Positions 31,329 to 41,078 of a DNA stretch of 64,000 nt are shown one piece after another. The stretch covers positions 310,001 through 374,000 of the forward strand of contig JACKDE010000002.1 in the NCBI GenBank assembly GCA_020633675.1, read 5' to 3'. The translations under genes and the position numbers were made by a program. A model generated the notes under the pieces. That model searched no databases and had not been told where the DNA came from. It worked only from the letters and a program-made list of their open reading frames with translations. Source of the DNA: Deferribacteres bacterium (GTDB taxonomy: Bacteria; Zhuqueibacterota; Zhuqueibacteria; Zhuqueibacterales; Geothermadaptataceae). Numbering within the stretch: position 1 is the first letter of the stretch; each line of letters opens with the position of its first letter.

Positions 31329-34118
31329 TCAGCCTGTGCTCTGCATTGCGGCAGCGATGCCATTGATGCTCAAAAACAAGGCATGCCGCAAATCTTCGCG
31401 ATCTTGCTCTCCGGCTCTTCGCCAGCGCTGCAGCAATTCAATTTGCAGCAGGTTGAGCACGTCGGTGTAAGGGTTGCGCAGCGCGATCGATTTTTTGATC
31501 ACCGAGTCGTTTTCCAGGATATCGGTCTGCCCTGTGATCCGGCGAATGGCATTCGCTGCCTGCTCATAATCTCCGGCAATACGCTGGTGAAAGGCAATCC
31601 CCTGTTCAGAAGAATAAAAATGTGCGATCGCCAGGTGAGCGCGTTGCATTTCGAGCTGAGCATTATCCAGCACGATACGAAAAAACGGCCATTTCCGATA
31701 GAGATTCTGGAATGCGGAAAGCACTTTTTCGTCATCGTCGGACAGCTTCGAAAAGGCCGCACCCGTGCCAAACCACCCTGGTAAATTGTAACGCGTTTGC
31801 GTCCATGCAAAAACCCAGGGAATGGCGCGCAAATCATCAAATGCCACCTTGTTTGCGGCCTTGCGCGATACCGGGCGCGAAGCAATTGGCAGCCTGCTGA
31901 TGTGCTCAATCGGTGTGTTCGCGATGTACCATTTCCAAAAATCAGCATCCCGAATCAAATTTTGATATGCGTGCATCGCGTTTTGCGCTATTTCAGACAG
32001 TTGCGCTCTGTCTTGCTGCGAGCGAACAACTGGCGGTGCTTTTTCTGCGGACGGCTTTTGCGAGGCAACAACCACCGCATGCACTATTTGTTCGAGATGA
32101 CGATGTGCCAGCGCGGAGGACGAGTAGCGAAACGTAATCACCTCACCTTGTTCGGTAAAGCGAATGCGGCCGTTTTGGCTGCTTTCCGGCATCGCCAGGA
32201 TAGCCTGGTTGGCGCGTCCACCGCCGCGGCCGACGGTGCCACCTCGGCCGTGAAAAAGCCGGAAATCAATATCGTGCTGCTGGCAGGCTTGCGCAATCGA
32301 TTGTTGGGCGGTATAAAGCGACCAGTTCGCCATCCAATAGCCGCCATCTTTGTTGCTGTCTGAATAGCCAAGCATGATTTCCTGAAAATCGTTGCGATTG
32401 CGCAGGTGCGCGCGATACAACGGATCGCTGAAGGCGGCGTGGAGAAGCTCGGAGGTGCGCGTCAGGTCATCGACGGTCTCGAATAATGGCACCAGCTCGA
32501 GATCGCTGTACACCATGCCGTTCTGGTAACGCCAAAAGCCAGCCTCCTTGGCCAGCAGTAACACCTCCAGCAAATCGCTAACCTGGTGGGTCATGCTGAT
32601 GATGTAAGCGCCGATCGCCTGCGGATCACGGCGGTTGGTGATGCGGATGAGCCGCAAGGTTTGCAATACATCACGGCTCTGCGGCGTTAATGTTTGCCAC
32701 GAGCGCACCAATGGCCGGCTGGTTTGCAATTCGCGATGCAGCAGCTCGATTTTGCGCGCTTCTGACAGGCTGGCGTAGCTCTTAACCACGCCGGCATGTT
32801 CAAATAGCTCGCTGACTGCTTGTTCGTGTACCGCACTGTGTTGCCGAATGTCCAAAGCCGCCAGATGAAAACCGAAAGTCATTACACGGGTACGCAAGTC
32901 ATCCAGTTGTCGGCTGCCGCCAAGTTGCGACAGTTTCAGACTTTCGTTAACGATATCGATATCTTGCAGGAATTTTTCCGTGCTGTAAGCAAATGCTTTT
33001 TGATCTCTCCGCCGTTTTGGATTGGTTTGGTCGAGCAGCTTCTGCAGGCGGGCAATCATATAGCTCAATTTGAGGCGAAAGGATTCGGCCCGGTACAATT
33101 GCAGTGTTTTATGTGGAAGCTGAATGCTGCGTTCGTCTTTTTGCAGTGAAGATTGTAGTGGCCTGGGAATGTGCAGTAACCGTGACGAAACGCTTAGGTT
33201 TTCGCGAAGCGCAGTCAGCTCCTCTTGATAAAGCTGGATTGCCTTTACCCGCTGCATGGCTAATGTGGTTCGCGTCACCTGCGGGGTGATGAACGGATTG
33301 CCGTCGCGGTCGCCACCGATCCAGCTGCGATAGCGCAAAAAAGCCGGAAGCGGTTTTTCATACTGATAATGGAGCTGCATCGCACGCCGCAGGTCGTTGT
33401 GAATCTGCGGCACCGCATCCCAAATGGTGGTCGTTATAAAATGCAGGCCGTGCTGGACTTCATCCATGACCGAAACTTTCTCTGCCTGAAATTCATCGCT
33501 GACCAACAACAGGCAGATTTTTTCGTAAATGCGTTTTGTAATGGCTTCGCTTTCAGTGGGCGTTAGATCGGTGCGCTGCAACTGCTCGAGCAGCCGGGCG
33601 ATGTCCCTTTGCTTATTCAGGATGGTGCGTCGGCGTGCTTCGGTGGGGTGTGCAGTCAGCGTCGGCTGGATGTCGAGCCGGCCAAGAATGGCGAGCACTT
33701 CTTCAATGCTGTAGCCATTTTGTTTGCAATAATGAATCGCTTTCGAAATCGATTCCGAGCGTGGCTGTGCCGGTGTGCTGGTTTTTTCGCGCTCGCGATT
33801 GATGCGAACAATTTCGCGCTGTTCAGCTTTGTTGACGAGGTGGAAAAAAGTGGTGAAAGCCCTTACTACCCATAAAATTTCTTCCAGAGTGAGGTCGCGT
33901 ATTTCCGTGCGGGCTTGTTGCCAGTGTTTCGGATCGTTGTTTTGGTAAACTGCCTTGCACAATGTGCGCAAATGCTCGACCAACTCGAAGGTCTTGTCAC
34001 CAACTACTTCGCGCACTGCTTTCCCTAAAAGATCGCCCAATATGTTGACTTGCCGGCTCAGCGGCGCACTGATGCCCGTTCCATCGGCGGCAGTGGCCAG
34101 TCCTTGCCTGTTCTTCAT
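31329..34118 (-). CDS. ppc: Phosphoenolpyruvate carboxylase
   Basis: A 929-residue enzyme that makes oxaloacetate from PEP and bicarbonate to refill the TCA cycle. Catalytic His157 lies in TLTAHPTEARRRT. The second signature GYSDSNKDGG and the third FHGRGGTVGRGGGRANQ are present in the C-terminal half. The C-terminus SINGIAAAMQSTG corresponds to the invariant NTG end, here STG. Full length compared with bacterial PEPCs (870-950). SD AAGGTGA precedes the ATG. It stands alone between two repeat elements; its regulation by acetyl-CoA or aspartate cannot be read. Confidence 0.96.
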   Translation of the reverse strand: MKNRQGLATAADGTGISAPLSRQVNILGDLLGKAVREVVGDKTFELVEHLRTLCKAVYQNNDPKHWQQARTEIRDLTLEEILWVVRAFTTFFHLVNKAEQREIVRINREREKTSTPAQPRSESISKAIHYCKQNGYSIEEVLAILGRLDIQPTLTAHPTEARRRTILNKQRDIARLLEQLQRTDLTPTESEAITKRIYEKICLLLVSDEFQAEKVSVMDEVQHGLHFITTTIWDAVPQIHNDLRRAMQLHYQYEKPLPAFLRYRSWIGGDRDGNPFITPQVTRTTLAMQRVKAIQLYQEELTALRENLSVSSRLLHIPRPLQSSLQKDERSIQLPHKTLQLYRAESFRLKLSYMIARLQKLLDQTNPKRRRDQKAFAYSTEKFLQDIDIVNESLKLSQLGGSRQLDDLRTRVMTFGFHLAALDIRQHSAVHEQAVSELFEHAGVVKSYASLSEARKIELLHRELQTSRPLVRSWQTLTPQSRDVLQTLRLIRITNRRDPQAIGAYIISMTHQVSDLLEVLLLAKEAGFWRYQNGMVYSDLELVPLFETVDDLTRTSELLHAAFSDPLYRAHLRNRNDFQEIMLGYSDSNKDGGYWMANWSLYTAQQSIAQACQQHDIDFRLFHGRGGTVGRGGGRANQAILAMPESSQNGRIRFTEQGEVITFRYSSSALAHRHLEQIVHAVVVASQKPSAEKAPPVVRSQQDRAQLSEIAQNAMHAYQNLIRDADFWKWYIANTPIEHISRLPIASRPVSRKAANKVAFDDLRAIPWVFAWTQTRYNLPGWFGTGAAFSKLSDDDEKVLSAFQNLYRKWPFFRIVLDNAQLEMQRAHLAIAHFYSSEQGIAFHQRIAGDYEQAANAIRRITGQTDILENDSVIKKSIALRNPYTDVLNLLQIELLQRWRRAGEQDREDLRHALFLSINGIAAAMQSTG

Positions 34119-34224
34119 CTGATCACCTTATTTGTTGACGGTCTATACCTAATCTGTTTAGTCTGCTTTGTCCGAATTTGATGGACAAAAGAAGACGGGA
34201 TGGACTGTCGAAAAAGTCAAAAAA

Positions 34225-34303
34225 TGTCATTCTGAGCGAAGCGAAGAATCTCAGAATTACCGTTCGGGCGAGATTCTACGCCGCTTCGCGACCCAGAATA
34301 ACA
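34225..34303. repeat. Imperfect inverted repeat of the TGTCATTCTGAGCGAAGCGAAG type
   Basis: Left arm TGTCATTCTGAGCGAAGC (from 34225) ends in GAATCTC; the right arm (34269-34303) is its imperfect complement, beginning GAGATTCTACG and ending CCAGAATAACA. This sequence class is dispersed in many bacterial genomes. It lies between PEP carboxylase and the SUMF1-like gene. Confidence 0.55.
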
Positions 34304-34393
34304 GCGTTATCATTTATTTAGATAGCCCGTTCCTGATCGTTTGACAATGCAATATTAATGTTAGGGAATTTTCTTGGTTTCACAAGCTTTAAA

Positions 34394-35857
34394 TCACCTG
34401 GGTGCGGTGCGGGCGCAGCGAAAACCGTAGGCTTTGGATGGAAATGCTCCCGACCAGGCGCCATATCGCCGGTAGGCAATTGGACTGTGCGGATTGAATT
34501 CATGCACGCGCATGCCCTGATCATAAAAGCCGCCACCGCGATAGCCATGACCCTGCTTGCCGGCATAGTCGTGCGGCCAGTCGTCGTTGGTGGCGTGACT
34601 GCGTTCGCCAAGCCTGCCGTCGCCGTGCGAGCCTTGAAATGCCCGCCCATCCGGCTTGCCAATGGTGATCACACGCTCCCACACACTGCCAGCCAGGTCC
34701 ATGACCCAGTAGTACGAAGCTCCGAAGACCTCGCGGGTTTGGTCGGTTAGCTTGCTTTCTTCCCAATCATTGGTCATACCGAGTTCATCATCCGGGCCGA
34801 CCTCACGGGCGAGTCGATCGCGGCTGGCTGTGCCCCAGGGAAATTCGCCGGCTTTTGGCGTTTCCGGGCCGCGACTGGCTTTGGTGTACTCCAGCTCGGT
34901 CATCGGCCGTAGAGCCGCCCAGTCGGCAAAAGCCAAACCGCCATCCCAACTCGAAAAATTCAGCGGTCGCTGCGGTCTGCCCGCAACATATTTATGGCCT
35001 TCCAAACGAATGGTGCCACGCTTGTCGAAATAGCTGCGCCCGCCAAAGGTGAAAAGCTCAAACGTTGCTTCATCGCTGAGGGTATTGAGAAACCCAGCAT
35101 ATTGCCCCTGGTTCAATTCATATTTCATCAGATAAAAAGCTTGAAAGCCTTTCGGAAATGCCGCCGGTACCGGCCCCAGCTGGTCGCCCTGATAGTCCTG
35201 CGTTTGGCTTTGGTAGTATAGCTGTCCTGAAATATTTCCGACCGAGATTTCTGCTTCTGAGTTCACTCGTATCAACCCATTCGGTTGACCGTTGTCGTCG
35301 GACTTGTAAAAAGCGCCAAAATTCAGCGCAGCACTGCCCGGATCGCCGAGCGTGAACGGGCCTTCGGGAATGTAGACCATTTCGATGCCGTACGCTTCCA
35401 GCCGCGCCTGCCGGAAGCGCTGCTGATAGGCTGTTGTGTCGAGCTGCACGCTCACCCGCCACTGCACAGCGCCACGATGCGGTTTTGTGGCATAAATAAA
35501 AAAGCCGGTGCGATCTTCCGAGACTTCGATTTGCGCAGGTGGGGCCTCGCTGCCGGGCACAGCCAGCGCACGATGGCCATCGGAAGCGAGCGTGGCATGC
35601 GCGTAGCCGTTGCCATTCGGGTAAATGAATTTCAGGAAAATCCAGGCTGCATCGTGATTGCGGTTGCTGTGCCAGGCGTTTTGCCATGACAAATCGAGCA
35701 TAGCCCGCATCTCGCCGGTCGTTTCCGGGCGATGGATGAAATGCACATTTTCGATTTTGAGATCATTGGCAAGACCGGTAGTTGCAAGGATTGTGAGCAA
35801 AATTCCGGTATGCAAGGCAAGGGCAAATTTTTTCGGGAAAAGCATGAATTGACGCAT
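34394..35857 (-). CDS. Exported SUMF1/FGE-fold protein
   Basis: A 487-residue protein with a Sec signal (ALHTGILLTILATTGLA). Residues ~25-165 form a beta-rich domain of unknown type. From ~170 the C-type-lectin-like SUMF1 fold is clear: GIEMVYIPEGPFTLGD, YLMKYELNQGQYAGFLN, RPMTELEYTKASRG, FPWGT, WVMDLAGSVWERV, GYRGGGF and a final YGFRCAR. The catalytic Cys pair of true formylglycine-generating enzymes is not evident, so it is more likely a binding or structural protein. SD GAGGAG is five bases before the ATG at 35857. No sulfatase gene is near. Confidence 0.82.
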   Translation of the reverse strand: MRQFMLFPKKFALALHTGILLTILATTGLANDLKIENVHFIHRPETTGEMRAMLDLSWQNAWHSNRNHDAAWIFLKFIYPNGNGYAHATLASDGHRALAVPGSEAPPAQIEVSEDRTGFFIYATKPHRGAVQWRVSVQLDTTAYQQRFRQARLEAYGIEMVYIPEGPFTLGDPGSAALNFGAFYKSDDNGQPNGLIRVNSEAEISVGNISGQLYYQSQTQDYQGDQLGPVPAAFPKGFQAFYLMKYELNQGQYAGFLNTLSDEATFELFTFGGRSYFDKRGTIRLEGHKYVAGRPQRPLNFSSWDGGLAFADWAALRPMTELEYTKASRGPETPKAGEFPWGTASRDRLAREVGPDDELGMTNDWEESKLTDQTREVFGASYYWVMDLAGSVWERVITIGKPDGRAFQGSHGDGRLGERSHATNDDWPHDYAGKQGHGYRGGGFYDQGMRVHEFNPHSPIAYRRYGAWSGAFPSKAYGFRCARTAPR

Positions 35858-36195
35858 CTGCACTCCTCATCATCTGAAATACTTTGGCGGCAAATCAGTT
35901 TGTCTCAGGTTCAGACACGTTCGGAAGCAGGAGTGTTTAGGGGCGGCGTTTGCCAAATTCGGCGGAGAATTGAATTCCAAAATCAAATTGGGTGATTTGA
36001 TCTTCGCTTTTTCGTTAAAAATTGGCTGACTTGTGGCAAGGATGCCCTTGATTGCGAAACGGCTGAATACATTCCACAGGGATGAAATGTGTATCGCCAA
36101 AGTCTCCATATACTCTAATCCCGCTGGAAAGCTGGAGTTCGAGAAGAGGTAATGGGGACATCTCTCCCGAACTCCATTCAACTGATACCTTGTCA
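35858..36195. other. Intergenic region, 338 bp
   Basis: Lies between the SUMF1-like gene and the CocE-family gene (both minus). Apart from the SD of the SUMF1-like gene I see no element or coding region I can support. Confidence 0.5.
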
Positions 36196-38214
36196 TCACT
36201 CCGCCGTCACCAGCGGCAGCTCGATAAAACTGGCCTGCCCGGGCGCATGGTAAACGCGCTGCGTGGCTTCTTGGTAATCTTCCGGCTTGGCCCAGAAAAT
36301 ATTCGGTACAAATTTCTGCGGATTGCGATCGTAGAGCGGGAACCAGCTCGATTGCACCTGCACCATGATGCGATGGCCCGGCTTAAAGACGTGATTCGCA
36401 GTCGGCAAAGCGAAACGGTAGGGTAGCGGCTTGTCGGGTACCAACGCTTTCGGCGTTTCCAGACTCTCGCGATAGCGGCCGCGGAAGATGTCGGCCGAAA
36501 CCGCCAATTGATAACCGCCCATTTCCGGCTGCGCCGCCATTTCATCGGGATAGACATCGATCAGTTTCACCACCCAGTCGGCATCCGTGCCGCTGGTCGA
36601 TGCCACCAGATTGACAACCGGGTGCCCGCTGATTTTAACCGGCTCGCTGAGCACTTCGGTAACAAACACTACCACATCGGGGCGGCCGGAGGCCTCGCGC
36701 TGATCATCCACCAGCCATTGCGGCCAGGTCAGTCCGACATCGTAGTAACCGACCGGCTGAATTGGACGGGCGCGGAAGGGCACAGGCTTGGCCGGATCAG
36801 AAATATACTCTTCGTAAGCGACATCGCCGGATTTCGGCGCATCAAAAGCCAGTTTCAAGCCGGCAGAGAGATAGAGTGGCGTTGGCTTGACTTCGCAGCC
36901 GCTTTCGCAGCCTGCGGGCCATGCCGGCAAATGCCGCCAGGTATTCGTGCCGGTTTCATAGGCCGACACCGGCGCAACCTCGGCTGCGGGCGCGCCATCG
37001 ATGAGATACTGCGCCAAAAACGGCCGCAGAATGTTTTGCCTGAAGTACAGCGCGGTGTTGCTGTCGAATTTCAGTGCGCCGAGAGCGCTGCCATCTTCAA
37101 TGGACTGGCCGTGATACCACGGTCCCATGACCAAATACACTTTGTCGTTGTTGCTGTCTTTCGGCTCGATGGCTTCATAGACCGCAGGCGCGCCGTAGAT
37201 GTCTTCCTGATCCCACAGGCTGTGCACCAGCATCACCGGGACTTTCAGCGGCTGGGCGGCGAGCAGTTTGTCGACAGCCTGGTCGCGCCAGAAGGCATCG
37301 TAACTCGGGTGCGCGAGAATCTTGCGCCAAAATCCCACCTGTTCCAAGCCGTGGCGACGGCCAAGCTCACCGGCAGAGCCCGCCGACATGTAAGCATCGT
37401 ATTTATCGAAATGGGTGCTCCACCACAACGCATCCGAAGAACGGGTTGCCTGCTGCTGGAAAATGTAGGGCATCATCTGTTGCCGGAACGCGCCGTTGTG
37501 GAACCAGTCGTCACCGATCCAGCCATCAACCATCGGATTCATCGGCACAGCCACCTTGAGCGCCGGATGTGGATCGAACAGCGCCATAAGCGACAGGAAG
37601 CCGTCGTACGAAATGCCGAGAATGCCGACCTTGCCATTGCTTTCCGGTAAATTTTTTACCAGCCAATCGATGGTGTCGTAGGTGTCGGTGGCGTGGTCGA
37701 CCGGGGTTGGATTCTGTGGCCCGCGCAAAGGCCTGTTCATCACGTAATCGCCTTCCGAGCCGTATTTGCCGCGTACATCCTGCACCACGCGAATGTAGCC
37801 ATCTTCGACGATGATGTCGGTGGCATTGTCATAGCCCTGCAGAATACTGCTGAGGTGCGAACTGGCGGCGTGGCTGGTGAGAGCGGCGGCGTTGTATGGC
37901 GTGCGGGTGAGCAGGATCGGTGCGTGTTTGGCGCCCTTGGGCACAATGATGACCGTATGCAGGTTCACGCCATCGCGCATGGGAATCATCACCTCGCGTT
38001 TGTCATAGTTAAATGCATCGGTATTGACTTCGAGTTGCGCAGGCGTTTCGCTCGGATAATTCGGGTAGACGCCACGCTGTGTCGGTGTTTGTGCTGCCAG
38101 ACTGGCAGCCAGGATGAGTCCGCAAAATGACAGGAAAAACCGGCCTGGATAACGAAAGCTGGTGCGTGCGTTATCGTCCAGGCCCCCGGTGGATTGAGAA
38201 CAAGACAGGCTCAT
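36196..38214 (-). CDS. Exported CocE/NonD-family (X-Pro dipeptidyl-peptidase S15-like) hydrolase
   Basis: A 672-residue protein with a long N-region and a Sec signal (FFLSFCGLILAASLAAQ). The alpha/beta-hydrolase domain has the nucleophile in LGISYDGFLSLMAL, the catalytic Asp region VHSLWDQEDIYG and the His in MGPWYHGQ. The C-terminal ~250 residues form the jelly-roll PepX_C domain (DVGLTWPQW, FRGRYRESLETP). The family cleaves X-Pro dipeptides, cocaine-like esters or acyl amides. SD GGGAGTG precedes ATG 38214. It is probably periplasmic and scavenging peptides; substrate unknown. Confidence 0.9.
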   Translation of the reverse strand: MSLSCSQSTGGLDDNARTSFRYPGRFFLSFCGLILAASLAAQTPTQRGVYPNYPSETPAQLEVNTDAFNYDKREVMIPMRDGVNLHTVIIVPKGAKHAPILLTRTPYNAAALTSHAASSHLSSILQGYDNATDIIVEDGYIRVVQDVRGKYGSEGDYVMNRPLRGPQNPTPVDHATDTYDTIDWLVKNLPESNGKVGILGISYDGFLSLMALFDPHPALKVAVPMNPMVDGWIGDDWFHNGAFRQQMMPYIFQQQATRSSDALWWSTHFDKYDAYMSAGSAGELGRRHGLEQVGFWRKILAHPSYDAFWRDQAVDKLLAAQPLKVPVMLVHSLWDQEDIYGAPAVYEAIEPKDSNNDKVYLVMGPWYHGQSIEDGSALGALKFDSNTALYFRQNILRPFLAQYLIDGAPAAEVAPVSAYETGTNTWRHLPAWPAGCESGCEVKPTPLYLSAGLKLAFDAPKSGDVAYEEYISDPAKPVPFRARPIQPVGYYDVGLTWPQWLVDDQREASGRPDVVVFVTEVLSEPVKISGHPVVNLVASTSGTDADWVVKLIDVYPDEMAAQPEMGGYQLAVSADIFRGRYRESLETPKALVPDKPLPYRFALPTANHVFKPGHRIMVQVQSSWFPLYDRNPQKFVPNIFWAKPEDYQEATQRVYHAPGQASFIELPLVTAE

Positions 38215-38309
38215 AAGGCACTCCCTTTTGTAAATGATGAAAAATTGCGGCAAAGCGATTTTGGGCTTCACAATACCATTTCGCCACAATGGATTTGCGG
38301 ATCAAAAAA

Positions 38310-40667
38310 TTATTTCACCATCAAATCGTGATACTTTGTGATGCTTGCATCGAGTTTCTTTTTTTCTTTTTCTACAAGATCGGCAAAATGGATGTCCTGC
38401 TTGAGCGGCTCGAACAATGGGAAGCGAGTCATGAATTGATACTGACTTTGCGTTGGATGCTCAGCTCTTTTTTGCAGTTCAGCCAGCGCTTCCTCGCGCA
38501 TGCCGAGCAGCATGTAAACAATGGGATTCCTTTCCAATGCGATTGCTTCTTCCTTATGACCTTGCGCTGCGAGCAGATAAGCTTTATTCGCATTTGCCAT
38601 ATTGATATTAAATTTTTCAGCTTGTCGAAGCAGACTATCAGCTTGTGCCTGGTCCCCTGTAAGCACGGCCAGCAATATCTGGTCGCCGGTATTGAACTGT
38701 GCGTTGGTTGCACGCTCTCTGAGAGCAGTAAACATTTCCGTTGCTTGAGCATATTCACCCAAATAGGTCAAAAACGTGCCTGCCAGATTGTAATAAATGT
38801 ACCCAAAAGGATCACGCGCAACGGTCAGCTTGAAGTATTCTACGCCTTGATCATACATGCCGAGCCGGTTGATAAAAAAGAAAGCAGCAGCTTCCAAAGC
38901 CCAACGGCTGTTTGGATTATGCGAAAGTGCTTTTTTGCACATTTCATAGACGGCATCCGTGGCTTCTTTGAACGAGGTGATGTAGGCATGCGCCAGCATT
39001 GGCAGTGCTTCAGGATTTTCCGGGTCGAGTTGGACAGCTCGCTCTGCCAGCTCCCGCTTGCGTCGCAAAGCATCCATATCTGCAAAGCCGCCAAAAACCC
39101 AGCGCATATGATACGCGCCGGCTTTCTCAATCAGTGCCGGAACATAATCCGGATCAATGGCCAGCGCCTGATCAAAGAGCTGCATCGCACGATCAGGAGC
39201 AAAATTGTTGTACTGTTCGAATTTCCCCTGCATGACCAGGTCGTATGTTTTCAGATTCTTGTGAGCGCTATTTTCCAGTGCAGAAACATTGTGCGGCGTC
39301 ATCTGCACGTGCAGCGCTTCGGCGATTGCTTTTGCAATTTTTTCTTGCAAGGAAAAAATATTTTTCAGCTTGCCATCGTAGTTGCTCGCCCACAAATGCG
39401 ATTCATCGCCGGCTTTAATGAGCTGAGCAGTCACGCGAATTTCGTCACCAGCTTTGCGCACACTTCCCTCAAGCACGGTTTCCACATCCAATTCATCGCC
39501 GATTTCCTTAATGGTTTTTTCGGTATTCTTGTATCGCATGACCGAAGTACGAGCGATAACTTTTATTTCAGGCAACTGTGCAAGCTTGGTAAGAATTTCA
39601 TCGGTCATGCCGTCGCAGAAATATTCCTGATCTTTTTGAGGACTGAGATCGATGAACGGCAAAACAGCGATTGAGCGAAAATTGCCGGCATTGCCTTTAT
39701 CTGTTTGTTTAGCAGGCCAGAGTGCAAAAACAATCGTCGCAATCGCAACAAGCGCTACCGCTACAAAACCTATCGGCAACCAAGAGCGCTGAGCTGTCGG
39801 TGTGGTGTTTGCTTTCTTAGTGGCTGCGAAATTCGCGGTTTTCGGCGGTGTTGATATTTTCTGCAAATCATGTAAAATGGTATCCACACTTTGGTAGCGC
39901 TGTCCTGCATCTTTCGCCAGAGCTTTGGTGACGATTTGCTGCAACGTTTCCGGCACATCCTCGCGCAATTCGGAAATCTGCTGCGGCTCTTCATTCAAAA
40001 TTGAGTAAACGACCGCCTGCTCGTAATCGCCTTTAAATGGCAGTTCGCCGGTGAGCATTTCATACAGCACCACGCCGAACGCCCAAATATCGGTGCGATG
40101 ATCGATGTCTTTCCCGCGCGCCTGCTCCGGCGCCATGTACGCCGCCGTGCCTATCGTCGTGTGTTCTTTGGTGAGCCGGACATCCGTCCCTGCCACCTTC
40201 GCCAGCCCAAAATCCATGATCTTCACTTGTCTAGATTCCGTCACCATGATGTTGGATGATTTGATATCGCGATGGACGATGCCCTTGGCGTGCGCGGCAT
40301 GCAAGCCCGATGCAATTTGGCTGGCGTAGTTGAGGATGGTGTCGGTGGGTAGGGGCGACCGACCGGTCGCCCCTACGATTTGCTGCAATTCCTGCCCATC
40401 GATAAATTCCATCACGATGAACAGTTCCCCATCGTGCTCTTCGATGGCGTGAATCGTGGAGATGTTTGGATGGTTCAGAGCGGCAGCGGCTTTGGCTTCG
40501 AGATCGAAGCGCTGGCGTTCTTCGGCATTGCCGGCGATATGGCGCGGCAAAAACTTGATCGCCACCTCGCGGTCGAGCCTGGTGTCGCGGGCTTTGTAGA
40601 CGATGCCCATACCGCCTTCGCCGAGCTTTTCTGTGATTTTGTAGTGGAGAATGGTTTTTCCGATCAT
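38310..40667 (-). CDS. Receptor-like Ser/Thr protein kinase with TolB/FlgO-like and TPR domains
   Basis: A 785-residue membrane kinase. The cytoplasmic kinase domain (1-280) has GEGGMGIVYKA, K38, HRDIKSSN (132-139), DFG (152-154) and MAPEQ. A membrane helix lies at ~295-315. The external part has a TolB-N/FlgO-like domain (~330-460; IAVLPFIDLSPQKDQEYFCDGMTD split as seen, SVMRYKNTEKTIKEIG) and TPR-like helices to the end. Residues 98-107 are encoded by a perfect palindrome (separate entry) inserted in the alphaD region, in frame. SD AAGGA is good. The ATG overlaps the stop of a decayed antirepressor gene. Confidence 0.92.
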   Translation of the reverse strand: MIGKTILHYKITEKLGEGGMGIVYKARDTRLDREVAIKFLPRHIAGNAEERQRFDLEAKAAAALNHPNISTIHAIEEHDGELFIVMEFIDGQELQQIVGATGRSPLPTDTILNYASQIASGLHAAHAKGIVHRDIKSSNIMVTESRQVKIMDFGLAKVAGTDVRLTKEHTTIGTAAYMAPEQARGKDIDHRTDIWAFGVVLYEMLTGELPFKGDYEQAVVYSILNEEPQQISELREDVPETLQQIVTKALAKDAGQRYQSVDTILHDLQKISTPPKTANFAATKKANTTPTAQRSWLPIGFVAVALVAIATIVFALWPAKQTDKGNAGNFRSIAVLPFIDLSPQKDQEYFCDGMTDEILTKLAQLPEIKVIARTSVMRYKNTEKTIKEIGDELDVETVLEGSVRKAGDEIRVTAQLIKAGDESHLWASNYDGKLKNIFSLQEKIAKAIAEALHVQMTPHNVSALENSAHKNLKTYDLVMQGKFEQYNNFAPDRAMQLFDQALAIDPDYVPALIEKAGAYHMRWVFGGFADMDALRRKRELAERAVQLDPENPEALPMLAHAYITSFKEATDAVYEMCKKALSHNPNSRWALEAAAFFFINRLGMYDQGVEYFKLTVARDPFGYIYYNLAGTFLTYLGEYAQATEMFTALRERATNAQFNTGDQILLAVLTGDQAQADSLLRQAEKFNINMANANKAYLLAAQGHKEEAIALERNPIVYMLLGMREEALAELQKRAEHPTQSQYQFMTRFPLFEPLKQDIHFADLVEKEKKKLDASITKYHDLMVK
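40349..40376. repeat. 28-bp palindromic repeat inserted in frame in the kinase gene
   Basis: Arms GTAGGGGCGACC (40349-40360) and GGTCGCCCCTAC (40365-40376) are perfect complements around GACC. It encodes residues VGATGRSPLP (98-107) of the kinase. The same GTAGGGGC...GCCCCTAC frame appears intergenically at 47313-47340. Confidence 0.8.
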
Positions 40668-41010
40668 TGCGATTCCTTTTTGCCTGAAATCCGTTTTCTT
40701 GCTTCCCGCTCCGGCAGTTCTTTGTAATTCTGCTTCGAAGTCACTTTCCTGCCCGATTTCTTTTACAGCGCTTTCCGGGCGTCACTGCGTTTTCCATCAG
40801 CCGCCGTCATTTCAAGGGGGGGACAAATTGTACCCCAGTTGGCCGTTCAACTCGGGATCGCGCTGTCGCATGCGTTTGATGTACTGCTTGACGTCCGTGC
40901 TGTCGGTCAAAGCCTCAACTACATCCGCGACCGAAAAATACCACTTTTGCTCGGCTTCATTCCATGCAGAGCGAATTTTTTTTGGATTCGAAAAGCTTGA
41001 TATTACTCAT
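40664..41010 (-). pseudogene. Decayed Bro-N-type phage antirepressor gene
   Basis: From ATG 41010 (after GGAGGGGAGT) the minus strand encodes MSNIKLFESK, then IRSAWNEAEQKWYFSVADVV and VKQYIKRMRQRDPELN, the classic start of BRO-N/antirepressor proteins. It needs a frameshift at an 8-A run (40976-40983). A second frameshift at ~40841 restores NWGTICPPLEMTAADGKR. The sequence then jumps to the usual C-terminal RKAL-KKSGRKVTSKQNY with an in-frame TAA (40763-40765), so the middle is deleted. The last codon overlaps the kinase ATG. It is non-functional unless the frameshifts are assembly errors, which the deletion makes unlikely. Confidence 0.8.
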
Positions 41011-41078
41011 ACTCCCCTCCAAATATGATCGTGTTCAACGATTTCAATGCTGCCGATCATTTCTAAATTCCTGATTTA

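Noticed and set aside
36508..37650. Plus-strand open frame of 380 codons
   Set aside because: Antisense to the CocE-family hydrolase whose catalytic motifs are intact on the minus strand.
38289..39674. Plus-strand open frame of 461 codons
   Set aside because: It is antisense to the kinase TPR region, has no family signal or SD, and its composition is that of the complementary strand.
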